A DNA stretch of 45,395 nt, from the NCBI GenBank assembly GCA_009785345.1, contig WQWL01000014.1, positions 1 through 45,395 of the forward strand, in the 5' to 3' direction. The translations under genes and the position numbers were made by a program. Below are positions 8,467 to 16,232 of the stretch, piece by piece. The DNA comes from Oscillospiraceae bacterium (lineage in GTDB: Bacteria > Bacillota > Clostridia > Oscillospirales > Oscillospiraceae). Numbering within the stretch: the first letter of the stretch is position 1; each line of letters opens with the position of its first letter. The notes under the pieces were generated by a model. It ran no database searches. It was not told where the DNA came from and saw nothing but the letters and a program-made list of their open reading frames with translations.

Positions 8467-9156
8467 CTATTGCAAATTGCTTCCTGCACACCAGTTGAGC
8501 GCATTTTCTAATATATGTTGATATTGTGGATTGTGCCAAACAGCCAGATGATGACCTGGTGTTAATACACAGACGCGACCGTTGCCTTGTGTGCGGACAT
8601 AACCGGCAGCACTGATCCATGCTTTTGTATTTTGATAAGGTTCGGTTTCGTACAATGCTTCGCTACCTTGTGGTGGGGAGTATGATGCGAGGAAAATGTC
8701 AATATCATCTGCGAGAATTTCTAAACGATAGTGCTCATCTACTTCACAGAACATTTCAACACCAGCTACAATGGGATGAGGTTTGATAGGCTGCACAGTG
8801 ACAGGGCAATCCTGAGGGTGGTAATCAAACCGCGATCCAATCAAGCAATGAAGAGCTTCTGCCTGTTCTCCGGCAACCAGTCCACAGTGAACAACAAGCA
8901 AACCTCCACCGTTTTCAACATAACTAATGAAAGCTTGTTGGAGAGCTTTGGTTTTCCACGAAACTTTATTGTCGCGGGCAGACTCATCACCTTTACTGAG
9001 TATAACAACATCATAACCTTCAAGTGCTTCAGGTTTGACATCTTCATCATTAGTTATAATGTCAAATTGAAATCCTCGTTCTGCAAGTGGAGCAACACCA
9101 TCGGTTGGGATTTGACCAGGGTGCCAAAAATCATCGCAAATTAATAATACACGCAT
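8467..9156 (-). CDS. ThuA-like (trehalose utilisation) domain protein
   Basis: A 229-residue soluble protein of the ThuA family, a class I glutamine-amidotransferase-like fold. It begins MRVLLICDDFWHPGQ, has the strand-turn VENGGGLLVVHCG near residues 85-97, and ends with the family pattern GRVCVLTPGHHLAVWHNP plus a helix. The family is linked to sugar metabolism, but its chemistry is poorly defined. The frame opens at a GTG (9168) directly abutting the AAAGGAG box, so the ATG at 9156 is the better start. It converges with the ABC operon and has no obvious partner nearby. Confidence 0.8.
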   Translation of the reverse strand: MRVLLICDDFWHPGQIPTDGVAPLAERGFQFDIITNDEDVKPEALEGYDVVILSKGDESARDNKVSWKTKALQQAFISYVENGGGLLVVHCGLVAGEQAEALHCLIGSRFDYHPQDCPVTVQPIKPHPIVAGVEMFCEVDEHYRLEILADDIDIFLASYSPPQGSEALYETEPYQNTKAWISAAGYVRTQGNGRVCVLTPGHHLAVWHNPQYQHILENALNWCAGSNLQ

Positions 9157-9326
9157 TTTAATAGCCACTCCTTTTAGTAATTTTTAGCACAAAACAATCA
9201 TGAAAATATGATGCTTTTATTGATTTACGAAGAATATATAAATATTATACCCGAATTCGGCTACATGTAAATGGTAAATAACAAGTTTGGTAACAATGGT
9301 CGTAACAATGGGTGCATATCAGCAAC

Positions 9327-10706
9327 TCACATGAGGAATACATCGCTTCTATCGTGTGCGAAACTTTTCATTTGTTGTGTATATCCGCTTTTGCTGAAGA
9401 AAACAAAATATTCTTGACGTGTGTTGTTTTTCCATACAACTGCATCTTTTTTTTCAATAAGCCTATAAAATACATCCAAGTCCATTGGTTCGTTTGTATA
9501 TTTGCACTCACCAAAGATAATATCAGTTCCCATGCTGTCGAGTGCTACAATGTCAATTTCTGTGTTGTTTCCCCACCAACGACCAACCTTATTGAATTTA
9601 AAGGGAAGGCTCATTTTTTCCGGTAAACTCCAAAACACTTGTTGACATACATCTTCATAAACATAAGAAACATGGCGCATTATAAAGCCCTCACGGATTT
9701 TTTCAACGACTTGGCCTATATGTCCTGCTTCTATTGCACCTTGCATTGGGTATACAAATTTAAACCAGAATTCCAAAAAATTGTCCCTTATTTTGTATAG
9801 ACCACGTTTGCTTTTTTCTGGATATTCATCTGTTATAGGTACTTCTCTCTCAATAATATCAAGATCAATAAGAGTTCTTAAGTATCTGGTTAAACTCGTC
9901 TGTTTAACACCTATATTTGCAGCAATTGCATTAAGCTTGTGATTGCCGGCTGCAATTGTTCGCAGAAGAGAAAAGTAGCTTCCAATTTCTGAAACTTCTT
10001 GATTGAGTAAAAAATATGGTTCTTCGTAAAGAAAGCTTCGAGTTGTTAGTATATTTTTTTCAATTGCTGTCCATATGTCTACCTCTTCATAAAACAACTC
10101 AATATATTTTGGGACTCCGCCGGTAACACTATAATACTCAAGCAAATCATGCTTATTATTGTCATAAAATTCATGGTAGTATTTAAATACAATAGGCTTC
10201 AATTTTATTTGACCTGTTCTGCGTCCGTACAGTGGGCTATCATACGCAAGAGTTTGAGCTTCCATCATTGAAATTAAAGAACCGCACAACACCACCATAA
10301 CATTTTCTTTTTTTAGACTTTCCCATATTTTTTGGAAAATAGACAAAAATGCAGGGTTACTTTTTCCTAAATATTGAAACTCATCAATGACGATAAGTTT
10401 TCTATAGGCTGTCTGATGTTTTGCAAGAGTGTTAAAAATGATTTCCCAACTATCAACGTCAGCTACTTTTAATAGCTGGTTGTCAGTATAATCTGCAACA
10501 AGATTTTTGAAGTTGCTTTGATTGATTGATTCCGACTCCTCGGTTGCGAGAAAATATAGTATATTCTTATCTTTGCCGAACTCGGAGATAAGTGATGTTT
10601 TACCCACTCGTCGTCTTCCGTAAAGTATTACTAGCGAGGCATCGAGGCTGTCATATTGATTTTGCAAAAAAGTTAAATCGTCATGTCTGTTAATAAAAGC
10701 TTTCAA
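9327..10706 (-). CDS. Archaeal-type AAA ATPase with DUF234 nuclease-like C-terminus
   Basis: A 459-residue protein. The P-loop ATPase domain has GRRRVGKTS at 30-38 and Walker B LIVIDEFQYL at 104-113, followed by ALEF/YRRTG-type features typical of the ATPase_2 group. A winged helix lies near 245-290. The C-terminal DUF234-like domain contains EIDIVAL (383-389) and GECKY (399-403), that is Asp385 and Glu400-x-Lys402, the layout of a PD-(D/E)XK nuclease site. The start is TTG with AGGAGG 5 nt upstream. It lies downstream of the HTH-HipA fusion on the same strand, separated by a 10-bp inverted repeat. Its biological role is unknown for most members. Confidence 0.85.
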   Translation of the reverse strand: MKAFINRHDDLTFLQNQYDSLDASLVILYGRRRVGKTSLISEFGKDKNILYFLATEESESINQSNFKNLVADYTDNQLLKVADVDSWEIIFNTLAKHQTAYRKLIVIDEFQYLGKSNPAFLSIFQKIWESLKKENVMVVLCGSLISMMEAQTLAYDSPLYGRRTGQIKLKPIVFKYYHEFYDNNKHDLLEYYSVTGGVPKYIELFYEEVDIWTAIEKNILTTRSFLYEEPYFLLNQEVSEIGSYFSLLRTIAAGNHKLNAIAANIGVKQTSLTRYLRTLIDLDIIEREVPITDEYPEKSKRGLYKIRDNFLEFWFKFVYPMQGAIEAGHIGQVVEKIREGFIMRHVSYVYEDVCQQVFWSLPEKMSLPFKFNKVGRWWGNNTEIDIVALDSMGTDIIFGECKYTNEPMDLDVFYRLIEKKDAVVWKNNTRQEYFVFFSKSGYTQQMKSFAHDRSDVFLM

Positions 10707-10804
10707 ATTGGCCTCCTAACGTTTGAATTAATTGTGAGGAATGTTATGAACGAAAGTATTATGAATAGAAGTATAATAATTGAAAGCATAACATTTCTCG
10801 GCGA

Positions 10805-10834
10805 GTTGTGTCAAGACTGTTTTTTTGACACAAC
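10805..10834. other. 10-bp inverted repeat between HipA-like and ATPase genes
   Basis: GTTGTGTCAA (10805-10814) and TTGACACAAC (10825-10834) are exact inverted arms with a 10-nt T-rich loop. It lies in the 148-base gap between two minus-strand genes. Neither side has a convincing T-tract, so it may be an attenuator, an operator or a weak terminator. Confidence 0.45.
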
Positions 10835-10854
10835 AATTTTCACCCTCCCATTAC

Positions 10855-12240
10855 CTACTTCAACCCAAGCAATTGCCTAACTCGCTTTTGCAAGTGTTTT
10901 TCTATTGCGACCAGTCGTTCTTCGGGCCAGTTAATTGATGGATGACGTTTGAATTGAAAACCAATTAATCTCCTGAGCTGCTGTGCCTGTGTTCTGCCCA
11001 TTACCTCAGAGCAAATGCTCTCATAGGTTACATTAGCATAAGCAGGAAAGCGTGTTGCGGCATATTCGTCGAGATTAGCGATATCATCATTCATGGCAAA
11101 GTTAAATAAAGAAAGACCATGATCAAATAAAGGAGCGGGAGCTATAACAGCTCCGGAATGGTTATCTCGCAGAATTCCAAAATTACCAAAATGTCGATCA
11201 ACATTATAAATCACTGCATCAAGTACCAGCATACTTCGCATGTTTTCAACAAAGATATCACCTAGTTCATCATAGTAATCTATACAGGCTTTTAAGCCAC
11301 CTGAACGTACAAGCCTTCCCACAGGAACAAAAGCAGTATCAATGTCAGTAAACAATTTGCATTTGGACGCCAGAATTCCTTTCCAATTTTCAAGGTCATA
11401 AGATACGGCATTGAGTCCCATCGTATGTGTAATCTGGCAGGCGTAATACTCGCTAAATGGCTCGTTCCCCGTGTTTGCAGCACCACTTGAGCCACCTTTG
11501 TATAAATAAATACCATCACCCTCAATCAATCGCCATGCCTTTGGCAACATGCCATTTGTGGTCAGCTCCGGTGAGGTTGTAAAAGCCATTTTGCTTTGCC
11601 CTATGCCTGTGTATGCAACAAATGAGAGTATTTCTGAAAAGCGATTCTCATACAAATTATATTTCATAAAACTGCCATCAAAGCTTTTCGGGACAATCCA
11701 GTAGCTGTCGTTGAGAGATAAACCCCTACAAACATCGATGATACCTTTGGTGTTTCCAATTGACAAGTCAAGTGTTTTTAGAATTTCATCAACAAATGCA
11801 CGATTTTTGGGGATGATGCGATGTTGAAGCCATTTGATAACACCGGGACCATTTAGGTCTAAGTCAAGTGGAAGGAGTTTATTGTGTTCTTCACTCACAT
11901 TTAAGATGTTTGCAACAAGGCCATCTATACCTTGTTCTTCAAGTGTGAAAGTGAGTAAGCTTTTATCGTATAAGCGTAGTTCGTATGTGTCATTTATAGT
12001 ATCAGATACATTTATACTTTCTTTAACTTCAAGTTTAATATCAAGAACATTCATAACACGAAGTAAGAAATCTAATGATGGATTATGTTCACCACTTTCT
12101 AATCTAGAAATATTTGAACGTTGCGTGCCTAAAAGCTCTGCAAGTTGAGATTGCGACATTCCCTTTGAAATACGAGCCTGTGCAACCTGTTTAATAATAT
12201 CTTTTCGCCACATATTCATGACATTATTGTTATCGTTCAT
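10855..12240 (-). CDS. HTH-HipA-like kinase single-chain fusion
   Basis: A 461-residue protein. An XRE/Cro helix-turn-helix fills residues 10-62 (GMSQSQLAELLGTQRSNISRLESGEHNP). The rest is a HipA-like serine/threonine kinase: ATP-binding region IYLYKGGSSG near 244-253, catalytic loop NVDRHFGN at 346-353 and metal site PLFDHG at 370-375. In classical HipBA the antitoxin and toxin are separate genes; here the DNA-binding part is fused to the kinase. The frame extends to 12279, but AAAGGAG stands 7 nt before the ATG at 12240, and the upstream ATG lies inside the operator palindrome. Toxin activity is not established. Confidence 0.8.
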   Translation of the reverse strand: MNDNNNVMNMWRKDIIKQVAQARISKGMSQSQLAELLGTQRSNISRLESGEHNPSLDFLLRVMNVLDIKLEVKESINVSDTINDTYELRLYDKSLLTFTLEEQGIDGLVANILNVSEEHNKLLPLDLDLNGPGVIKWLQHRIIPKNRAFVDEILKTLDLSIGNTKGIIDVCRGLSLNDSYWIVPKSFDGSFMKYNLYENRFSEILSFVAYTGIGQSKMAFTTSPELTTNGMLPKAWRLIEGDGIYLYKGGSSGAANTGNEPFSEYYACQITHTMGLNAVSYDLENWKGILASKCKLFTDIDTAFVPVGRLVRSGGLKACIDYYDELGDIFVENMRSMLVLDAVIYNVDRHFGNFGILRDNHSGAVIAPAPLFDHGLSLFNFAMNDDIANLDEYAATRFPAYANVTYESICSEVMGRTQAQQLRRLIGFQFKRHPSINWPEERLVAIEKHLQKRVRQLLGLK

Positions 12241-12269
12241 GTAAACGCTCCTTTGTGGGAATTCAGTTA

Positions 12270-12298
12270 ATGGTATCATATATGATACCGAATGTCAA
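12270..12298 (-). promoter_or_regulatory. Promoter with palindromic operator filling the spacer
   Basis: On the minus strand TTGACA (12298-12293) is followed 17 nt later by TACCAT (12275-12270). The spacer is occupied by GGTATCATATATGATACC (12272-12289), a perfect 18-bp palindrome that also covers part of the -10. A dimeric HTH repressor binding there would block polymerase, so autorepression by the HTH-HipA fusion is the natural reading. The sequence is direct; the regulation is inferred. Confidence 0.65.
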
Positions 12299-12460
12299 AA
12301 AATGCTTTCTCATAATTGCACTAACAGAAACATGTTATTGCAGCGTAGTCTGTAACCATTGACTTTTACGCACCAATTGTGATACTTTCTAATGGGTGTA
12401 GCTGGAAGAATAGTCGTGGCTTATGCATCCAGCGATTTCTGAAAGGAATGAACATATATA

Positions 12461-13717
12461 ATGAACGAAAAGCTTTGTGCCAACTGTGGAATGGCTAATT
12501 ATGATAATGCGAGATTTTGTAAAGGCTGTGGTGCAAGTACTGAACAAGCGATGCAATCACTACAACAATCATCACAACCTGAGCCACAACAGTATCAGTC
12601 AGATTTGTACACGCAATATACGCCACCACAACCAGATGGATACCAATACCAACCACAATATCCACCACCACAGCCGGAACCACAACAATATCATCCACAA
12701 CCGGATACACAACATCACGTGCAGTATCCACCGCAACCAGAATTTCAACAGTACGAACCACAATATCAACAAATTCAACAAGAGCCACAGCAGTATCAGC
12801 AACAACACCTAGAGCCACAGCAGTACCAACAGCCGTATTTTGAGTATCAGCAATATCAGCCACAATACCAGCAACAATATCAGCAACCACAAAAACAAAA
12901 AACTCTGCCACTTATCTTAATTGCAATTGCTGTAGTAGGTACAATTTCACTTTTAACTGTAGGGGTTTGGTATCTGCTATTTCCCAATGATGCCGGACCG
13001 GATGTACCGGATAGGGGAGGTGTAGTAACACCTGTACCTACACCGCCGGTTGAGGGTACACCTACACCTGTCATCGATTCGGAATTTTCTGATGTGGATA
13101 TAACCATGCCAATGATGCTAGGAACGTGGGCTTTGGCTACGGATAGAGCGTTTAGCTTTGACTATATGACGTTTTTCGAAGATGGTGTAGGGTTAGGTAA
13201 ATCATATGCAGATGCAACTACAAGAGAAGATTTGAGAGCAAGTCCGTTTTTCTGGGATGTATCTGACAATGTGCTTTCATTGTACCATGATTTTGGAGTA
13301 CAGTTTCACGTTATTAACACATATCCTATGCAGTATACAGACGGCTCAATTTTATTTTCATATCCTGATGGTTCGACTGCAACATACGTGTGGATAGATG
13401 AAAATATCCTTTTGCCGGATCAGCACGCCACATCTCCATTGGTAGGGCGATGGACATTGGATAGTGATTCACCATTTAGTGTTGATGAAATTATGTTTTA
13501 TTCCGATGGCACCGGATGGAATTATAGTTCAGGAGGATACACACACTTTGAGTGGAGTGTATATGCAGGCTTTGTACTAATTGCAGAATTTGGCGGATGG
13601 GCTGATGTGTACATGATCGTGATGATTGATGATGAACTAACGTTCTGGGATCGTAATTCTGCTGCGACTTCTGATGGTTTGTCTGATCCAACATCCAGAT
13701 ACGTCAGAGACGATTAA
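12461..13717 (+). CDS. Zinc-ribbon, Gln/Pro/Tyr-rich membrane-anchored protein
   Basis: A 418-residue protein in four parts. A zinc ribbon with Cys6, Cys9, Cys20 and Cys23 is followed by a low-complexity Gln/Pro/Tyr tract at about residues 33-146 (repeated PQYQ/EPQQYQ). Then come one transmembrane helix near 149-172 and an outer Thr/Pro linker leading to a two-copy beta-rich region (GTWAL...FEDGVG and GRWTL...YSDGTG). The zinc ribbon and tract should be cytosolic and the paired domain outside. I know no defined function; related clostridial proteins are annotated only as zinc-ribbon domain proteins. AAAGGA precedes the start. Its divergent neighbour is the HTH-HipA gene. Confidence 0.75.
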   Translation: MNEKLCANCGMANYDNARFCKGCGASTEQAMQSLQQSSQPEPQQYQSDLYTQYTPPQPDGYQYQPQYPPPQPEPQQYHPQPDTQHHVQYPPQPEFQQYEPQYQQIQQEPQQYQQQHLEPQQYQQPYFEYQQYQPQYQQQYQQPQKQKTLPLILIAIAVVGTISLLTVGVWYLLFPNDAGPDVPDRGGVVTPVPTPPVEGTPTPVIDSEFSDVDITMPMMLGTWALATDRAFSFDYMTFFEDGVGLGKSYADATTREDLRASPFFWDVSDNVLSLYHDFGVQFHVINTYPMQYTDGSILFSYPDGSTATYVWIDENILLPDQHATSPLVGRWTLDSDSPFSVDEIMFYSDGTGWNYSSGGYTHFEWSVYAGFVLIAEFGGWADVYMIVMIDDELTFWDRNSAATSDGLSDPTSRYVRDD

Positions 13718-13746
13718 TTTTTAACTCAGGAGAAACATAATACGAT

Positions 13747-14379
13747 ATGACTAATTATTTAACTGTACCAGCCGCAGGTGAAGCAGAGCTTATTGAGAAA
13801 AAGTCTCGTTTCATCGGGCATATATCACCGGTGTCGACTTTGGAATGCGCAAACTCATTCCTTGAAGAGATACGTTCAAAACACAAGAAGGCTAATCATA
13901 ACTGCTTTGGATTCATACTCCGTGAAGGTGGTGTTGAAAGAATGAGTGATGACGGTGAGCCAAAGGGAACTGCAGGACCGCCGATTCTTGAGGTTATCCG
14001 CAGAGAAAATATAACTGATGTAGCTATTGTTGTAACACGATACTTCGGCGGGGTAATGCTCGGAGCAGGTGGCCTTATTAGGGCATATGCAGGTTCAGCA
14101 AAATTGGCAATCGATAAGGTAGGGATTGCAGAAATGTGTCTTTGCCATGACCTTGTGTTGAGCATACCGTATCCACTTTATGAACAAGTAGCAAAACTCA
14201 TCGAAAGTCACCCAGTGCAAGTGTTAGGCACAGATTTTGCAAGCGATGTGGCTATGAATATCAGACTTAGGGTCGAAGAGGTTGCCAAAATTGAAATAGC
14301 ACTTAGTGAGCTTTCAGCCGGAAAGATAAAGCCACAACTGCAAGGTGAATTATTTGCACCCGTGAGTGTGGGCTTTTAG
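13747..14379 (+). CDS. yigZ: YigZ/IMPACT family protein
   Basis: A 210-residue UPF0029 protein. The N-terminal domain carries the family signatures MSDDGEPKGTAGPPILEVI (about 62-80) and VTRYFGGVMLGAGGLIRAYA (about 96-115). The C-terminal ferredoxin-like DUF1949 domain follows. Homologues in eukaryotes (IMPACT) modulate Gcn2; the bacterial role is uncertain and may touch translation or RNA. It begins 30 bases after the zinc-ribbon gene, with a CAGGAGAAA box. The following 368 bases hold the mgtE promoter and leader. Confidence 0.9.
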   Translation: MTNYLTVPAAGEAELIEKKSRFIGHISPVSTLECANSFLEEIRSKHKKANHNCFGFILREGGVERMSDDGEPKGTAGPPILEVIRRENITDVAIVVTRYFGGVMLGAGGLIRAYAGSAKLAIDKVGIAEMCLCHDLVLSIPYPLYEQVAKLIESHPVQVLGTDFASDVAMNIRLRVEEVAKIEIALSELSAGKIKPQLQGELFAPVSVGF

Positions 14380-14451
14380 TGTGTTTTTAAACAATTAGTA
14401 TGAGTGGCTTTTGACAATGAGCAAAGAAATATGTAAATGACAATATTTTTG

Positions 14452-14479
14452 TTGACAAAGACATCTTGGGTAGTATAAA
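14452..14479 (+). promoter_or_regulatory. SigA-type promoter of the mgtE leader
   Basis: TTGACA at 14452-14457 and TATAAA at 14474-14479 are separated by 16 bases, a near-consensus vegetative promoter. Transcription would begin around 14487, giving a leader of roughly 260 nt before mgtE. Confidence 0.7.
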
Positions 14480-14531
14480 GTTGACACGTAAAATTCATAA
14501 AAATTATATTGAAGTATCAGGAGGTGAGGAC

Positions 14532-14639
14532 GTGGACCCCGGAGGTAGTCGATGTATTAGCTCGAATGATGGATTATATGAAATTTCACGAACTCACTTC
14601 TTCAAGTTGAGACGCTATGCTTGTACTGAGCACAGTTAG
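14532..14639 (+). CDS. Candidate leader peptide upstream of mgtE, 35 residues
   Basis: AGGAGG (14519-14524), the strongest binding site in this gap, lies 7 nt before a GTG that opens a 35-codon ORF beginning VDPGGSRCISS and ending RRYACTEHS. It ends 108 bases before mgtE. The second and third codons are Asp-Pro, then Gly-Gly. In enterobacteria acidic/proline leader peptides (MgtL) sense low Mg2+ through ribosome destabilisation, so a similar role is conceivable but unproven. The GAGGTGAGG part could instead belong to a structured RNA. I do not recognise the peptide. Confidence 0.4.
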   Translation: MDPGGSRCISSNDGLYEISRTHFFKLRRYACTEHS

Positions 14640-14740
14640 TTCTCATTTTAGTGGTTTTGTAAGTTTGATTTAATGTCATCATTCGGATTCTCCGAACGGT
14701 GGCTTTTTATATTAAAGCCCTGTATTTTAATTACAGAGGT
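14640..14740 (+). promoter_or_regulatory. Structured 5' leader of mgtE with stacked hairpins
   Basis: After the candidate leader ORF come TTCGGA/TCCGAA (about 14685-14699), GGCTTT (14701-14706)/AAAGCC (14714-14719) and CTGTA (14720-14724)/TACAG (14732-14736). The last ends at the mgtE ribosome binding site. The arrangement could expose or hide that site. I compared it from memory with the M-box consensus and do not find its conserved core, so I leave it unclassified. Confidence 0.4.
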
Positions 14741-14747
14741 GCAACTT

Positions 14748-16166
14748 ATGAGCGAAACAATAATTCTCAAAACAGAAGATATAGTTGATAATTTTAGAGA
14801 TTCTGTTATGCATAACCTAAAAACAAAGAACGTGAGTGTTTTGAAGCTTGTTCTCGATGATGCAAATGAATTCGAGTTATTGAGCATTATCGGCGAGTTG
14901 TCTGCTGAAAATCAAGCAATTGTTTATCGTCTGCTGTCGAAAGACAGGGCGCTATTTGTGTTTGAACAGCTCGATATTACAGACCAGGAAAGGTTAATGA
15001 ACTCATTTACCGAAGAAGCGGCAGTAGAAGTGATTTCAGAACTTGATCCGGATGACCGTGTTCGCCTTTTGGATGAGCTTCCTGCAGCAGTTGCGAAGAG
15101 AATGCTGGCAGCACTTTCTCCTCAGGAGCGCGCTGCAACGAACTTGCTAATGGGATATGAAGCGCATACTGCGGGTAGAATAATGACACCTGAGTATGTA
15201 CGGCTTAACAAGGATATGACAGTTTCCGAAGCAGTTGCAAAGGTTAAGGAAACAACGAACAGAAAAGAAATGATTTATATTTTGTATGTAACAGACTATA
15301 CGAGAAAACTAGAAGGTATAGTCTCCTTGAGTGACCTATTCTTTGCAGAGCCATACGATACAATCGAATCAATAATGCAAATTGATATTTCAATGGTTTC
15401 AACTGATGAAGATCAGGAAGAGGCTGCAAGAATGCTACAAAAATTGGACTTACTCTCTATTGCTGTTGTTGACAAAGAAGGTCGTATTGTTGGAATAATT
15501 ACGGTTGATGATGCTATGGATATTCTGGAAGAAGAATCAACTGAAGATATGTATAATCAAGCAGGTCTTGCCAATGTAACCGGTAAAGAATTTGACCGAA
15601 GCGATGTCTTGGTAAATGGAAATTTATTAAGAATTTGGGCAGTACGATTGCCGTTTTTAGTGGTAATACTAATTGCAGGTTGGCTTGCAGGGCTGGTTAT
15701 CGGCGGTTTTGAAGAAGCTCTCATGTCAACAGCTGCAGTTGCAGCATTTATACCTTTCATAATGAATATGGGCGGTGCCGTTGGTACACAATCTTCAACC
15801 GTTTTTGCACGTGGTGTTGTACTTGGTCATATTAGTATGAACAAGTTTATGAAGCATTTTCTAAAAGAAATTGGAGTTGGTTTTAGCATTGGCGGAATCA
15901 CCGGTGTTGTCGGTGGAGTGCTCGCAGCGTGGTTTGTTGTATGGTTTTTCAATGGTGATCCAATGCTTGGAATTCCAATTGGTCTTGCTCTACTAGGCAC
16001 TGTAACATTAGCTGCACTTATGGGATTCTTGGTACCATTTGCATTAATCAAAATGAATGTAGACCAGGCAGCAGGAGCATCACCAATCGTTACGTCGTTG
16101 AAAGATATTTCAGGACTAATAATTTATTTTGTATTGGTCAACGCATTCATGGGCGGTTTGATGTAG
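14748..16166 (+). CDS. mgtE: MgtE magnesium transporter
   Basis: A 472-residue transporter. An N-terminal superhelical MgtE_N domain (LDPDDRVRLLDELP, MGYEAHTAGRIMTPEYV) is followed by two CBS domains (near residues 140-265). After the plug helix, five transmembrane helices carry family features such as FIPFIMNMGGAVGTQSSTVFARG and ALLGTVTLAALMGFLVP. It moves Mg2+ inward and is gated by Mg2+ bound to the cytosolic domains. The frame is open to 14673, but AGAGGTG precedes the ATG at 14748. A 260-nt leader with its own promoter points to transcript-level control. Confidence 0.93.
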   Translation: MSETIILKTEDIVDNFRDSVMHNLKTKNVSVLKLVLDDANEFELLSIIGELSAENQAIVYRLLSKDRALFVFEQLDITDQERLMNSFTEEAAVEVISELDPDDRVRLLDELPAAVAKRMLAALSPQERAATNLLMGYEAHTAGRIMTPEYVRLNKDMTVSEAVAKVKETTNRKEMIYILYVTDYTRKLEGIVSLSDLFFAEPYDTIESIMQIDISMVSTDEDQEEAARMLQKLDLLSIAVVDKEGRIVGIITVDDAMDILEEESTEDMYNQAGLANVTGKEFDRSDVLVNGNLLRIWAVRLPFLVVILIAGWLAGLVIGGFEEALMSTAAVAAFIPFIMNMGGAVGTQSSTVFARGVVLGHISMNKFMKHFLKEIGVGFSIGGITGVVGGVLAAWFVVWFFNGDPMLGIPIGLALLGTVTLAALMGFLVPFALIKMNVDQAAGASPIVTSLKDISGLIIYFVLVNAFMGGLM

Positions 16167-16185
16167 AATAAAAAATTATTGCATA

Positions 16186-16228
16186 AATAATGGTCGTGGA
16201 CTAATAATACATTCCATGACCATTTATT
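16186..16228. terminator. Bidirectional terminator between mgtE and DUF2461
   Basis: A 15-bp stem with one G-T pair and one bulge joins 16186-16200 (ATGGTCGTGGA side) to 16213-16228 (TCCATGACCAT side) with a 12-nt loop. It is T-rich afterwards (TTTATTCTTTC) on the plus strand and A/T-rich on the other. It suits the convergent genes on both sides. Confidence 0.65.
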
Positions 16229-16232
16229 CTTT

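Noticed and set aside
10746-10880. A 44-codon plus-strand ORF (MNESIMNRSIII...) with GAGGA 5 nt before the ATG
   Set aside because: It overlaps the end of the HipA-like gene, has no recognisable features and spans the inverted repeat; evidence is too thin for a gene.
12495-12911. Long antisense and alternative-frame ORFs (Val- or Leu-rich, His/Asn-rich)
   Set aside because: They are by-products of the CAA/CCA-rich codons encoding the Gln/Pro tract.
14487-14740. M-box (ykoK) magnesium riboswitch in the mgtE leader
   Set aside because: GGTGAGG and GAGACGC are reminiscent, but the adjacent conserved CUCCU and GCCAA(U/C)GGGU parts are missing, so I do not call it.
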